Of a stretch of DNA of 64,000 nt, positions 44,525 to 56,344 are shown in pieces. Within the stretch, counting starts at the first letter, position 1; each line of letters opens with the position of its first letter. Location: positions 62,001 through 126,000 of the forward strand of contig JAAEAF010001917.1 of assembly GCA_011037195.1 (NCBI GenBank), in the 5' to 3' direction. This DNA comes from Triatoma infestans (lineage: Eukaryota; Arthropoda; Insecta; Hemiptera; Reduviidae). Both the position numbers and the translations under genes were made by a program. The notes under the pieces were generated by a model. That model made no database searches. It was not told the origin of the DNA and saw nothing but the letters and a program-made list of their open reading frames with translations.

Positions 44525-44900
44525 GGCTTGGGCGAATAGCTTTTAATAGCTCCACATAAGACCGCAAAGATATACAAATAAAATTCCCGCCACCATTTTT
44601 GTGGCCAGCCCAATTAAAATTGTAACCTTGTAATTTTAAAGAAACTTTTTTGATTAAACTGTATTAATTACTAATAAGAGAAAGTCATGTGAGTGTTTCA
44701 CACCAATTTTTTTTTTTTTTTTAGTTACATCGGTTGATCGGAAATGCAACTCGCAGATTAGGACTTGGTATTTTCTCAATAATGACTCCAAGGAATTTTC
44801 TTTAACTTGGCAACTAAGTGTATTCATACAGCATTTTCCATATCGTAGCACTTTTATTTGAAATATATATTTTTCCCGGAAAAATTGATTGTAGGTTTAA
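44525..44900 (+). mobile_element. Family A 3' region followed by a second partial module
   Basis: TAGCTCCACATAAGACCGC, CACCATTTTTGTGGCCAGCC, TGTATTAATTACTAATAAGA and GAAAGTCATGTGAGTGTTTC, then CACACCAA-T(16) mark a right end at about 44680-44722. A separate module piece follows (ACTCCAAGGAATTTTCTTTA, TAGCACTTTTATTTGAAATA). Confidence 0.65.
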
Positions 44901-45039
44901 CTTCAAACTTCCGTTACCGTTTTGCTGCCCTACTATGTCGTCATCTTCTGATAACCCTTATCCCTTAAAACCAGAAATTATAATACCCTCACAAATAATG
45001 GAATAGTACACTCCTCTGATGAGGAAATTTGCCAGAACG

Positions 45040-45530
45040 ATACAATAAGCAGGCGCATGTTAACTATGCATTACCTCCTCTGTCAAGCTCACTTCACTAT
45101 GTGGGCAAATGGGGTACGGACTTTGATGACCAAACTATACCTTAAGAGCTGTGGAAAAAGTCATCTGAAAGCCCGGCAATCTCATCTTTAATGAAAAACT
45201 ACATTATGAAGAGCCTAAAAAAACAGACTCAATGAAGTGTGCTTGACAAGCTATCAAGTAGGAAACAGTCAGCCAGAAAACAAGCATTGAACAGTCAACA
45301 CACAATTCTGTAAGAGTTAATCAAGCTGCTGTTTTTAACAAGCTACACTCACCTCTCTGCCAAAAGCCTTTTATACTTTTCAGAGAGTTTTCACCAAGCT
45401 AACCATGTTAATTAATTGACTGTTAGTATAAACAATTAGCTACGCTGCCGAACAAGCTGAACTATCTAACTAGCCAACGCTACCATTCTACAGCCATACA
45501 GACATCATCACTTTTCGTTCGATCAATTTA
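45040..45530 (+). repeat. Family B repeat, copy 3
   Basis: CATGTTAACTATGCATTACC, TCCTCTGTCAAGCTCAC and, near its end, ACAGCCATACAGACATCATC, TTCGTTCGATCAA correspond to the same positions in copies 1 and 2. Diverged. Confidence 0.35.
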
Positions 45531-45569
45531 ATAATAATAATAATAATAATAATAATGATAATAATAATT
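45528..45569 (+). repeat. (TAA)n microsatellite
   Basis: TAA units with one interruption. It lies directly before SINE S2; another (TAA)n run lies behind it. Confidence 0.8.
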
Positions 45570-45573
45570 ATAA

Positions 45574-45812
45574 GGGAAGGGTTAGCGTACTGGACTCTTT
45601 CGCGGAGGACCCGGGTTCGAGTCCAGCTGTGCTACCATTAGATTTTTTCTTCCTAGTTGTCTCTACAGCTCACTGTCCGGTGATGGACAGTGTTGTCTGC
45701 AACGAGGGAACACTGTCCGGAGGCCGGCAGTGCACTGAAAAGTTTCCAGGCGCCAATGACCATAGTTGACGTGCTTTAAATAAAAGAAAAAATAATTATA
45801 ATAATAATAAAA
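45574..45812 (+). mobile_element. tRNA-derived SINE, family S2, copy 1
   Basis: A-box-like TAGCGTACTGG at 45583-45593 and a perfect B box GGTTCGAGTCC at 45614-45624. The body has CACTGTCCGG twice (about 45671, 45710) and CAGTGTTGTCTGCAACGAG, and the tail is A-rich with TAA units. The head is too short to be a working tRNA (box spacing about 31 bp). Confidence 0.7.
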
Positions 45813-45850
45813 ATAGAAGCCTCGAGACACCTTAACAAAAGGGAAAAAGA

Positions 45851-45883
<33 letters not shown>
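45851..45883 (+). repeat. (TAA)n microsatellite
   Basis: Eleven or so TAA units, followed by GCTTTATTTCACAATGACAA, which read in reverse (AATAAAGC then (ATT)n) resembles the 3' end of a LINE on the minus strand. Confidence 0.7.
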
Positions 45884-45884
<1 letters not shown>

Positions 45885-47055
45885 CTTTATTTCACAATGA
45901 CAAAATAAATACAAAATTACATTCTTGACATTCTACGGCATGGTAAGTTCGATCACTCTATCTCCTCTTAATACTCTTTTCTCCTTATTCACTTTATCTT
46001 TAAAAATAATTAGGGTTTAGAGTGCAAGAAGATAGTTAGTATTGTTTAATATCACCAACCACCATTTCCTGCTCCCAGTTCTAATATAATTCTAAGGTCT
46101 ACTATAGAAAGAAAAGTCTGCTGATCGATCTTTTACAAAGTAGTAACTAATATTATAATTTGTTAGAATTATGTCAGCTGATTACGCTTTTAACGTTATG
46201 CTAATATTGTAAAAAATGTGTTATGTTTTTATTTAAAAAAAGAGAAACATTTTCACGGAATCTGTTTCCTTTTTTTTTTAATAAATGAAATTAATGCAGA
46301 TATTAAATGATGCAACAGTTTTAACTTTACTAAAGGTAACTTAAACATCTCATTCTTATAACAGGGTGGTTTTAATGACGTATAATAACAATTTTAATGA
46401 TTATAGTCAAAAGTAAATAGCAGTGGGGGTGGGGGTGGGGGTGTCAGTAAGCATTAAGTTTTAAATTACTTTTCTTGTTTATGTGTGTATACATGTTTAG
46501 TTTACTTTTATTGTAATTTATCAGTATGGGCTAAGTAAATGACACAATTAGTGTGAAAAATCAAAGCTGTTCCCCCCACTCTATTTCTGTTTTGTTTAAT
46601 CACCATTAAAAAACTGTTTGTTGTGTGTCAACAATGAAAAAACAAATGTTACAAATTGTTTACTTTTTTTTGAGTTGCGTTTGAATTTATGTACTTGATT
46701 TTCCAGGATTTTCTATTTTGGCGATAAATAGTAAGGGTATATATACGAGATGAGATGTAATATATATATATAGACGAGATAACAGCTAGGGTTCTGGCAT
46801 TTTACTCATATATATAATATTTATATAAATAGATAGATACAACATTTATTTACCTAATATATATACAAATTTACACAGATTATTTGTAAGTTCAACTATA
46901 TAATTATGTTACACCCTTCCTATAGCTAACATTAGATATAATACATACATTTACTATATAACTACTAGTTGGGGAAAAAAGTTGATTAAAAACCCCTTGA
47001 AATTTGAAAAATAAAGTTTATACAGAAAATTGAATATTGGAGAGATTAAATTTTA
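45884..47055. other. Unassigned interval
   Basis: It may begin with a LINE 3' UTR on the minus strand (to about 46140). It holds (GGGGGT)n at 46422-46441 and (TA)n near 46758-46770. GACGAGATAACAGCTAGGGT at 46771-46790 recurs in altered form at 47882. Confidence 0.3.
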
Positions 47056-47059
47056 TGAA

Positions 47060-47430
47060 TTAAGTATATGTTTTATTCTTTTATGGCGGTAGGTCTGTGA
47101 AGAATCATAATCAGCAAGGGATTGGCGGAGAGGGTTAGGGTGCGCCCTGACACAAGCGAGTAGTTTTTCAGTCTTAGTTTAATAAAGTCAGTAATAGAAG
47201 AGGTGTCCGTGATTTCATGAAAATGGGAAATACGGGTATAGCGAGGTAAACTTGTGGCAAAATGAAGGAATTGGTTTTGGCTAATTTGAGTTTGGAGAGG
47301 TTAGATTTACAGGTGGAATTCCAAGCTGCACTGGCATATGTTAGCATTGGACGGACGACGACTTTATAGAGGATCAGTTTATTTCTGGTAGACATGCTTG
47401 AATTTCGGGACAAAGGAGCCATGTTTGAAG
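47060..47430 (-). pseudogene. Jockey-like LINE ORF2 C-terminal fragment
   Basis: Minus strand: STRNKLILYKVVVRPMLTYA and AAWNSTCKSNLSKLKLAKTN, the usual L..KL.LYK...RP.L.YA...W........L...Q.K pattern after the RT core of Jockey-type elements. After a frame change near 47190 ITDFIKLRLKNYSL and NPLL.. follow. No endonuclease or catalytic RT motifs remain. Confidence 0.65.
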
Positions 47431-49495
47431 TGGAAAAAGGAGCCTAATTGCTTTTTTTTAGAAACTGCTGATGGAGGCCTTTTTAAGAAAACATTACCGC
47501 AAAATGGACTATTAGCATATCATTTTTGTGAGGATTTTTCAGTTTTGGCGCGTCTAAATCGAAGACATCTCTCGATATCAAGCCTATCCCTGACTTCGGG
47601 CGTTTGTCAGTTTCTTTCCTGATCTTAAGTTAGTTTCTTCTGATAAACCCAAACTACCCATCAGGGGGTACTTTTCTTGAATGCCTTGGGAACCCATCTG
47701 CACCGTGGGGACATCACTAGCATTTCCCGAGAGAGAGAGAGATTGAAATCCCATCAATTTTTTTCAAACCACCTTCCTTACTGCTGGTTTGTAGTCTTTC
47801 GGTCTTTGCCCTTGGATTGAAGATGTTAATCACAACTCCGTACCTTTTTATCTTCTTCCTATCCTGGTTGTTTCATCTGTAGACGAGATGACCGATAGGG
47901 TTCTGGCTCTTTACTCATTCATGGGACAGGGCTGATGTAAGAGTTTATTCGGGAAGCACAATTGAGACCTAAGTGCATCCACTTCCTTTTGGAAGGCCTG
48001 AAATCTATAATCGCTGTGCGGAAGACTATTACTAGTAGGGCAAGTTTCTATATGGGGCATGCAATCATACAGTGGATGAGTTTTTGAACGGACATTCCGC
48101 CTCAGAAGTTGCAGAACTTTATTAATCATATTATTATATTTATTTAATGAATATTTATGAAATCTTTATTTTTTTAAATTTTTATTATTTGAGAAAATTA
48201 TTTTTGTTTAAAAAAGAAAATTATATAAGATTCCTCCATTAAAATCAGTATACCAAAATAATTTACGGCTAATTAAGTACGATACAGACTTGGCGTGTTA
48301 AATAACACTTATTTTATATAATTACGTATAACGACCCTTCCTCCTTTCATCGTACAAATAAATGGCTGCACTCAAACTAAATTTATGTATTTTTATTTTT
48401 ATTTTATTTTTTATTTTATAGTACAACATTTTTTATTTTTAGAAAAAATACATTTTAGAGCCCGGATTAAATATCAATATTTTCAGAAAACAAATGCTAT
48501 ATTATCACTTTTTTTGAAAAGCTTTATTAGTTAATGTCAGAATAGAACTTATTACCAACATCAAATTCAAATACAACATTACGAATTATTAATTCTTAAT
48601 TTTCTAAATAAGGCATCCTCTGTTTAGGTTCTTATAGGCTAAGGGTTTGCCTAAAACATTCAAACATTCTTTAGAAACCAAGGTATAGCTTTGAATAGTA
48701 CAAAATCTGATACTTATATGTCGGCGAACATGACCGGTCTAATGTGTTCATATTCTTTTATTATTAGTATATATTAGTATTCTTTATTATTTTATTAGTA
48801 TTCTTTTACTATTTTTAAGGTTCACATAGAACCTTTACACATAGAACAACTAAGTACAATGAGGATAGAAGATTGCACTTTGGCTTAATGCCAGCGCGCA
48901 CACATTGGCTCATCATGGACTGCGATGACAGCCGTAATACATCATTTTCGCCTTAGAGAGTATGACTGTATCTCAAGGAAGTCATCGTCTGGTAAATAGA
49001 TGCTCGTGTAACTATCGATACCTCAGTCATCTTAACAGATCTATGGAGAGAATGGAAGTAAAGAGAGCTTGGTGGGTTAGAAGATATTTGAATGAGTGGA
49101 TAATTTGGAATGAAATTGAAAATTGAATGTTCTACCACATCCGTCTTTAAGAACGTAGTTCTTGGATCAGATCAGATTTCATTTTATTATAGTCCTGTCA
49201 ATGAATTAATTCATCATTACGTGATGTCAAGTTTTTTATAGCAACGAAGAAATGAAAAAAATTTGCAAAATGTCAAATTGTCAAAACTTTGTTGATACAT
49301 CAAGACAAAGAATCGTTCTCTGCCTGCTTAGAAAAAGCTAGTAGAGAGTTGGAGGAAGTGAATATATTATAATTGTATGAGGGAGAAACATCAAAATTTA
49401 GGTAAGTTATGTGATTCTCTCAGTAAACTGTATACAAATTGAATTGGTCATTTGAATCTCTCCCGTATTTCCTCTGAAAACTGAAATTTGACCGA
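47431..49495. other. Unassigned interval
   Basis: 47650-47930 is slightly GC-richer and contains GACGAGATGACCGATAGGGT at 47882-47901, a relative of 46771-46790. A 72-codon minus frame at 47911-48129 has no known family. Remaining sequence is AT-rich. Confidence 0.3.
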
Positions 49496-49499
49496 TATC

Positions 49500-50312
49500 A
49501 GAATAATAATATATCCAATTACGCCAGTAAGAGAAAGCAAAACGAAAAGAATCTCTAGCGTGAAAAACATGACTTTCTCTTATTTTACTTTACACAATAT
49601 AAACACATTTTCTCTTAGTCCTAACTTGATGAGAGAGGTGTACATGAACATGTACATCTCCTTCGGGCAGAAAATAGATGAATTGCTTGATTACATTGAA
49701 CTTCAAAGTAGGGCAGCACTAAAGTATCGAAATCCAATGTCATGTTTCTTCAGAAACACATTTAATCAATTTTTCCGGAAAATGTTTAAAATAAAAGTGA
49801 TACGTTTGTATGTATTCCTAGAAATATGGGATACCAGCTTGAAAGAAACTCGTTGTAGCCGGTTTAGGGACAATTCCGGAAAAGCTTAAATAACTTAATC
49901 AGTAAAGTCGCACTTCCGGATAACCATTTTTCTCATATTAGTAATTCTAGCAATACATTTAATTTTCCTAGAAAATTGCATCACAAAAGTGTAGAAAATC
50001 GTTGAAGCCAATTCTGAGAAAATCGCGAATTGTTGAAAAAAAAATATACAGTAAAGTAGCGCTTCCACATTGAAAGAATTTTGACCAAAATCTTGTTTCA
50101 CATGCAGCAAATGGAACCTAAATGTATAATAAGTTTTAGTTTCCTAAGATTTTGTTTTCATTTTAAGATATTCTGTTTACAACTTTTACTATTCGCTAAA
50201 AACTTTATTTTCTTACTCAGAGGACCTCACAACAATTATTTCCGGTGAAAACTCAATTTCTAAAATTTGACCCGATTGCAATACTTCCTCTTACCAGGGA
50301 AAGCAAAAAAAA
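49500..50312 (-). mobile_element. Family A element, inverted, two modules
   Basis: Right end CATGACTTTCTCTTATTTTA at about 49568-49587. Modules at CAGTAAAGTCGCACTTCCGG (49901-49920) and about 50050. The left part GAGGACCTCACAACAATTAT, CCGGTGAAAACTCAATTTCT and TGACCCGATTGCAATACTTC ends in CCAGGGAAAGCAAAA near 50312. The 133-codon frame at 49488-49889 lies inside it and is spurious. Confidence 0.7.
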
Positions 50313-50477
50313 AAGAAGCGCATGAAGTATTGCTATTATGATAATCATGATATATTATTACCGTGAAAAATTAAATCTAGGTACATTAAAACCTCTCTGC
50401 ACAACCTCTCTGCACAAACTCATTAATTTTTCATAATACGTTATAAATCTATTAAATATCTGTAGAATTTATTATTA

Positions 50478-50665
50478 TTTTTTTTTTTCAGGCGGCCTTA
50501 ACGTCCAACTACCAAATTAGGTGTCGTGGACGGGGGCGGAAACACCTACTTTACTATTAACATTTTTTAAACAAATATAAAATTTAGCAGTTATACGCTG
50601 GACTCGAACTGGGGTCCTCCCATTTATAAGTCCATCTCATAACCACTACACCAACACACGCCCCA
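50478..50665 (-). mobile_element. tRNA-derived SINE, family S1, copy 2
   Basis: Collinear with copy 1 at 1604-1803: A-rich tail (T-run 50478-50491 on this strand), body GGTGTCGTGGACGGGGGCGG at 50521-50540, and head with B-box-like GGACTCGAACT at about 50601-50611 and a TACACCA-type A box. Few differences from copy 1 by eye, so the family was active relatively recently. Confidence 0.75.
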
Positions 50666-50699
50666 CTGCAGAGTTTACATCCGTTAATAATAAAATAAC

Positions 50700-50800
50700 A
50701 ATGGATATAAAAGCAGAGAGAGAGAGAGACAGATAGATATATATATAGACAGATATATATATATATACATGTTGAGAAAGTGAGGGAGTGAGAGAGAGCT
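50700..50800 (+). repeat. GA/TA simple repeats
   Basis: AGAGAGAGAGAGA followed by GATAGATATATATA units. Confidence 0.75.
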
Positions 50801-51099
50801 CATTAGGAGATATAGTAATGTTGCTATACTTAGGGTTGTTACTAATTCAACAAGTGTGTAACACCTGATATAATTACCAGTTATACTAATACCGCCTTAC
50901 TCTTCATTTATTTATCTAATTCATTTTACTCCCAATTTACTTGTGTGTGTGTGTATGTGTGTGTGATTATATTTTTGTCATAATACAGGTCTCATAATAT
51001 CCTTTTCTCATAATACAGGTCTTAAAATCTCGCCTCTTAAATGTTATTATTGTTTTTGTTTACTAATTGTTTAATTGTATTACTTTATTTTGCTGCTGG

Positions 51100-51205
51100 T
51101 TAAAGTGTCATATTTTAGAAATTTAGTTTTTATTGGAAATACCTACATGTTTTGAGGTCCTCTGGGCATGAAAATGAAAAATGTTTTTAGCGAATGGTCT
51201 ATGTG
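51100..51205 (+). mobile_element. Family A 5' fragment
   Basis: AAAGTGTCATATTTTAGAAA, TTTTATTGGAAATACC, TGTTTTGAGGTCCTCTGGGC and TTTTTAGCGAATGGTC in family A order. Confidence 0.6.
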
Positions 51206-51554
51206 AGTGAACACTGTTTATATTAAATGAGAATATTAAGCACTGCAAGGAGTTTACAAATTCAGTTTGAGAGTATGGTAGCGTGAGAAGAGAGTGACAG
51301 ACAGACTGGCAGAGTGATGGTGTGAGAACGATGGTAGGTGAGTGTTGATGGTTGTTCGAATGGCGTTAGAATGAAAGTGAACTGGAGTTCAGGTACTCTT
51401 TTTAGGCGTGCGGCAGGATTAGCTCCTACTCTCGTTAACTGCTTCTTCCAGTGTCCATATAACTTAAATTGTCCTCCTTACTTAAATTAACTTCTCCTTA
51501 GATTGCTCTCTTAGAGTACTAGTGGCACGGAGACATATTGATCCATTTCATTAC

Positions 51555-51805
51555 TGATGGTTCTTTTTTCAGATTTTCAGAAGTTTTTCTTTTTAATTTT
51601 TCCAGGGAAACAATTTTTTGAATGTTCTGTTGGAGGTACAACATTAATCATTCCTCTATAGTGTCACCAGAGCACAGTAAGTATACGCTGCAACCAGCTG
51701 TCCATCATATAAAGGAACATTAAATGTGTTGCTAGTTTTCCATGTTTGAGGAAAATCGGTTAATCGAAAAAGCGATCTTATTGATTTTTATTTTTGTTAT
51801 TTTTC
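51555..51805 (+). mobile_element. Family A internal fragment
   Basis: TTTTCCAGGGAAACAATTTT, GTTCTGTTGGAGGTAC, TCCTCTATAGTGTCACC and GAGGAAAATCGGTTAATCGA correspond to the module 1 to module 2 junction. Confidence 0.5.
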
Positions 51806-52311
51806 ACCTTTTTCTTTAAGGGTTTCTATAATCTCTAATTTTCACCACTGAGTGGTCACATGGAGAACTATCATGTTTTTTTTAGTGACTGTTACAATTT
51901 TTTTTTTTTGTCAAGGTTTTATTGGAAATAAAAAATTGTATAAAATGGAAGGGGTGTACGATATGTATTATTTTATTAGGATGGGTATTAAAGGAGAATA
52001 TTTTAATAGGAATCATTATCATGCAACGTAATTAGATGAGAATTCTAGATAACAGCGATAATGATAGCACTGTCACGGACATGACGTCACTTCCACTCTA
52101 ATTTAATATATAGGTACTTATAATAATACACCACCCGTTATTATTATATATACATTTTTTTGACAAGTTTACCAACCTTAACTCCTCCCACCCACCACCA
52201 ACATAACATAATCAATGACCTTGAATGAGCAGTGAGAAAAGTTTACGCTTATTGAATTGATTATTCATCTAATAATCTGCAATACTATCGATTTTTTTTA
52301 TAGTTTTACTG

Positions 52312-52573
52312 TTTTTTTTTTTGTACCCAATGCCTGCTTTATTGGTTACTTTGGCCACTAGAGGTCGCGCAGTCAATAAATGTACCTAGTGGTCATTTTA
52401 TGGAAGAAGTTGTCAATATTCTCAGTTGAACTTTCCCTCATTTCCTGCAATGCTCTGCGGGTACTGTCTCCAATAGAATCATCCATAATTAAATCAGTCT
52501 TCAAACAACCATCCATATCTAAAGATACCATATTGTGGCAAACTGGCAAAAATAGGTATTGATTTGGGACCAT
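52312..52573 (-). pseudogene. Possible 3' part of a retrocopied transcript
   Basis: A minus-strand open frame (52573-52376) encodes an acidic/polar 66-residue peptide with SLDMDGCLKTDLIMDDS and MRESSTENIDNFFHKM. Downstream on the same strand lie AATAAA (52343-52338) and, 15 bp later, an A(11) run (52322-52312). A polyadenylation signal followed by an A tail is the mark of a retrocopy. I do not recognise the protein. A LINE or SINE end is an alternative. Confidence 0.3.
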
Positions 52574-52592
52574 GTGTGTTTATACACATGGT
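52569..52592. repeat. 24-bp perfect-arm palindrome
   Basis: ACCATGTGT ... ACACATGGT with a 6-bp loop, just upstream of the putative retrocopy frame. Confidence 0.6.
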
Positions 52593-52892
52593 AGTTACAT
52601 GATAAAATAAATTAAAAAAAAGACTGAGATAAAAATACGATTTTGGAATCTTCATTTGTTTTTATGAATAATCAGCTGGAAGCCAAAATAATCGTAACGC
52701 TAATTATTTTGTCTACATTTTTCAAACAATTTGCGCTTTGAAAAAGTGTAACATCGTGACATTTATTATAATTTAAAAGCTCCTTTTGCACAAATTATTA
52801 AGATGAAAGTCAATAATCGGAAGGTAACTTTTAAGTGTATTTAAATCTTCTTTTTTTTCAAAACATAGAATAAACTAACCTCAATTGTTGTG

Positions 52893-53180
52893 ATGGGAGA
52901 GGCGAGTGGGGGAAATAAGCCTCCTGACATTGATATGGATATTGGAAAAACGAATAATTTACAATCTAAAATAATAAATGAAGAATGGAAGGAGGAAAAC
53001 CAGTTGGTGAATACTGAAAATAAGGTTAGTAAAGAAAAGAAAATTGACATATTTCTTCCAGGGGATAGGGGGCCTTATTACGTGTTCTTAGAAGGTAAAA
53101 ATAATGGAGAGGGTACAGACACTCCAGAGGTTCTACAAAGTTTAGTAGAGTACTTAGCTGTTTATCATTGTAAAGTTTAA
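52893..53180 (+). CDS. Hypothetical 95-residue frame, possibly a mobile-element gag-like fragment
   Basis: ATG at 52893 (the frame is open a codon earlier, but GTG is not a usual eukaryotic start) to TAA at 53178-53180. The peptide is polar and charged (NEEWKEENQLVNTENK) and has GDRGPYYVFLEGK, a segment that recalls the GPY.VFIE strand near the start of ORF1 proteins of some Jockey-type elements. No membrane segment, zinc knuckle or other domain. An A-rich stretch follows the stop. It could equally be a chance frame. Confidence 0.25.
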   Translation: MGEASGGNKPPDIDMDIGKTNNLQSKIINEEWKEENQLVNTENKVSKEKKIDIFLPGDRGPYYVFLEGKNNGEGTDTPEVLQSLVEYLAVYHCKV

Positions 53181-53316
53181 ATAATAAAAGAAAAAGGTGA
53201 TTTATTAAAATAATTCTGAGTGCCGGACACATGTAAATGAAGAAATGAGAACAAGCAAAGCATCGGAGAATATGGTCGAATGATCTTTGTAATCATGACC
53301 AGAAAAAAAAATATAT

Positions 53317-53904
53317 TGTAACGCAGCCAGTAGTGCTATCTAGGAGAGAAGGCAGGTACCTAAGGTTCTCCTTGTGGCTACGCTCTAGTTCTCTCAAGAA
53401 GAATCGAGGAAGTTCTAGAAGATTCCCTACCGGTAAAATAGTGAGACCACAGAGAGTTGGGAGAGTTTTTCCAGTGATAAACGAAGTCACTAGTTTGTGA
53501 AAAGTGAATAAAAAGTGAACAAAGTGAACTTTTGTGGTGTAAACTGTGAAGTAATTATTATTAAGTGTTGTATTTTGTAATTTATTGTGTATAACAATGA
53601 ATTGGTGTTTTCATTATTGAAGTTTAGAGTATTTTATCTATACGAACCCACTTAAAACTAGTTGCGTAGCTAGTCTAGAGGGAAAAACGTTACAATATAT
53701 ATATATCTGTGTTAAATATGTGAGAGTATTTGGTTTGCGTGTGTACGCTAGGTTTGCTCTGAGAACTTGAATTCTAGGTTGAAATGTGTATCTTCATGGG
53801 TTGTTAATAAAGATATTGGAAGTTGTAATCCTGGAGTGATTTTTATTGTAGACTAATTAAGCACATTAATCTAGACGTGTTAGTACCACAGCTAGCACGT
53901 AACA
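53317..53904 (+). mobile_element. Candidate solo LTR
   Basis: Starts TGTAACGC and ends CACGTAACA, flanked on both sides by ATAT. An AATAAA (53805 region) followed by a GT-rich TTGGAAGTTGTAATCCTG lies in the last quarter, as in a U3-R-U5 arrangement. An alternative right end is CGTTACA at 53688-53694, also followed by ATAT, giving 378 bp. No internal region or second LTR is visible. Confidence 0.4.
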
Positions 53905-55535
53905 ATATTTTAAAACACTTAATTTCAACTCGGTACCAAAATTTCATTCTATCCTCTCCGATCATCCTAACCCTCTAATTGATTACCTTTCATCTTTGCC
54001 CCTTCCTGACAACTCCATCCGATTACTCAAGCGGAGCTAGCCGATGTAGTCAATGAATAAATAACTCATTTGAAGAGTCATCACTGGGCGATGCTCCTCC
54101 TCACATCTACTTTTGTCACACTATTTACTTGTTGTAGGAGAGTTGTAAATTTCAAATAAATAAATAAAATAAGGATTAAAAAGAAGTGACGTAAATTATT
54201 TTATACTAAATGGCAAACGTTAATTTATATAGGTGATCAATATTAAAGCGCTATAATGGTTTTTCCGCCTCAGATAATCTCTCACATAATTTACTCGCGA
54301 ATTTCCTCTGTATTCAGTTCTTAGATGATAACTTGCTTTGTTCCCGTCATTAGCACAAATGCTGGAGACTCAATTATTCGGTCAAAATTTCCGCGTCAAC
54401 TATTTTATTTAGCTGGCTGCTAGACAATAATTATGGAAATACCTTTTCTACAGAAGGAAGTTCTGCATAGTTTGTGGTCTGTTCTTAATTTTTACACTTA
54501 CGATAGACGCCTTTCTCTTGGGAAATTACAAACATTTCAGCTAGACCACGAAGCTGAATGTCATTATAGGGCCTTATTTCCAAGGCAGCATATTTTCTCT
54601 TTGTGTGAGAGTATATGTGGTATTGTCCGGCTGGCTCCAATTTTCACTTATTTTATTTCCAGCTTGGCTAATTTATTCCAAGCCAGATTTCATCTTAAAT
54701 TTTTTTTTTCAAGCTTAATGTGGAACATGACTTTCTCTTATGCAATTCTCACAATTTTGATTGACTGATATTTTTGAGGTGGGAATTTTTTATTATGTTT
54801 TTATTAAATGTTTAGTTTCCCAAACTTCCACCAGATGGCTAGGCCCTGTAGAATCAACCGCTAACAACTCAGCTCCTTTAAAACTTCATAAAGTAATTGT
54901 TTTTATCGAAATCATTTGAACTATTGAGTTTTTTATATGTGTAGCATGTATCGCATGATCTTTGAGGCTTTTTTAAAGAAAATGGTGAAAAACTAAAAAA
55001 AATCATTCTAAAACTTTGCACCTATTTCCGACTAATCGATATACATTAGTCGATCAGTGATAACAAGTTTTAGAATTATGAATTTTATGCGAACATTTGA
55101 GTTGATTATTATAATTCACAATATTCGTAAAGAGACCATTATAATTAAAATTGTTAAATTATAACGGAATTAAAAGTTAATTTCCTAGCAGTTAGTAATC
55201 TCTAACCAACCATGTTCTTTGTTCACCCTTCCTTCTATAGATAGTCTCGTGGAGGGGATGAACCAATTATACTACTAGATGGTTTAGCGTTTTAATTGAA
55301 TTTGTCCAAAAATAAATGGATTTTGTGGAATTTTATTTTGAGATATATTTGTAAATCTGGAGTGTTATATTCTCACGGCTTCTACTGCACTTAATTGATA
55401 AAGTATTTTTTCAGAATCTGAACTTATTACTTCAACGTTTAGTTAAGTAGGATCTCAACATTACATGAGTTGGTTTTTGAGACGAATGCTAGCTGAATGT
55501 GACTGCAATAAAGCCCACATGAAACGTAAACACCA
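53905..55535. other. Mostly unassigned, with inverted family A traces
   Basis: GGAACATGACTTTCTCTTAT at 54721-54740 is a family A right end read in reverse. Weak module traces occur at 54945-55080. The 111-codon frame at 54433-54768 overlaps that end and has no recognisable family. Confidence 0.35.
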
Positions 55536-55807
55536 GTGCTTATACAATTTAAGGTAGAACTAATAAATCAGCGCCCAACATCCAACTAAAATTATTTTTC
55601 CAGAAACAAATTTCAGATTAAAGGGATAAGCTTATAGGTATGAATTTAGAATTTCAAGTTTAAAAAAAAATCGTTCCAGCCGCCATTAAATCGAACTTTC
55701 ACAAACGAGTAATTAAATCGATTTTCTACAGACTAGGATTTTCCATAAACTTTTTCTTAATATTATAAAGGTGATAAAACCATACATTTTTATTGATACC
55801 ACTATTT

Positions 55808-56042
55808 ACTGTCAGTGTCCCCGTTTCGCTGGTACTAGGTTTCGCGTATTTGGGAGGGCACCACTCTCGCAGGACTGCCTGGGCGAGTTAGAGTTCAAGG
55901 ATATCTTGGGATATTGTAGATTGACCGGTAAGCCACCGGGGGAAGATTATTTAAGGGGATGATATGGGGGGCATCGGGGGGATAAAAGCCATATAGGCTT
56001 AGGTCCCACGCTATCAGGCACCCGGTATAATAATAATAATAA
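55808..56042 (+). pseudogene. LINE 3' fragment (LINE1-like ORF2 C-terminus)
   Basis: GC-rich block with CPRFAGTRFRVFG and FKDILGYCRLTGKPPGED up to the stop at 55962, the last residues of RNase H-bearing LINE proteins (CP...R...G......L....DIL.F.R.TGR). It ends in a (TAA)n tail at 56026-56042. It interrupts a family A copy. Confidence 0.65.
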
Positions 56043-56344
56043 AGGAAAAGCTAAACTTGGCAGATCCTCATTTAAGCCACTAAAATCAATTTGTCTGGGA
56101 GATTGTTTCAAATAAATGATAGATCTATATGCGTACAGCTAGTAGGCAAAGTTTATGGAAAATCGTTGAGTTTTCGAAAACAAGAAAAACAGCAGTAAAT
56201 TGCATTTCCGGTGAATGGAATCTGGCCGAAACTTTCCTGCTGGATTCGAAGATGGTGCCTAAAGGGAATTTCAGGTTTGTGCTGCAATTTTGCATTTTTT
56301 GAAATATTTTGTTCTCACGCACACACACACGTGTACACATTTTT

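Noticed and set aside
45574..45640. Functional tRNA gene
   Set aside because: A and B boxes are present but spacing is too short, the acceptor stem does not pair, and a SINE body follows.
49488..49889. 133-codon plus-strand frame as a gene
   Set aside because: It lies inside an inverted family A copy and the peptide is simply the translation of that repeat.
54433..54768. 111-codon plus-strand frame as a gene
   Set aside because: It overlaps an inverted family A right end, shows no recognisable domain, and has no splice or promoter context.
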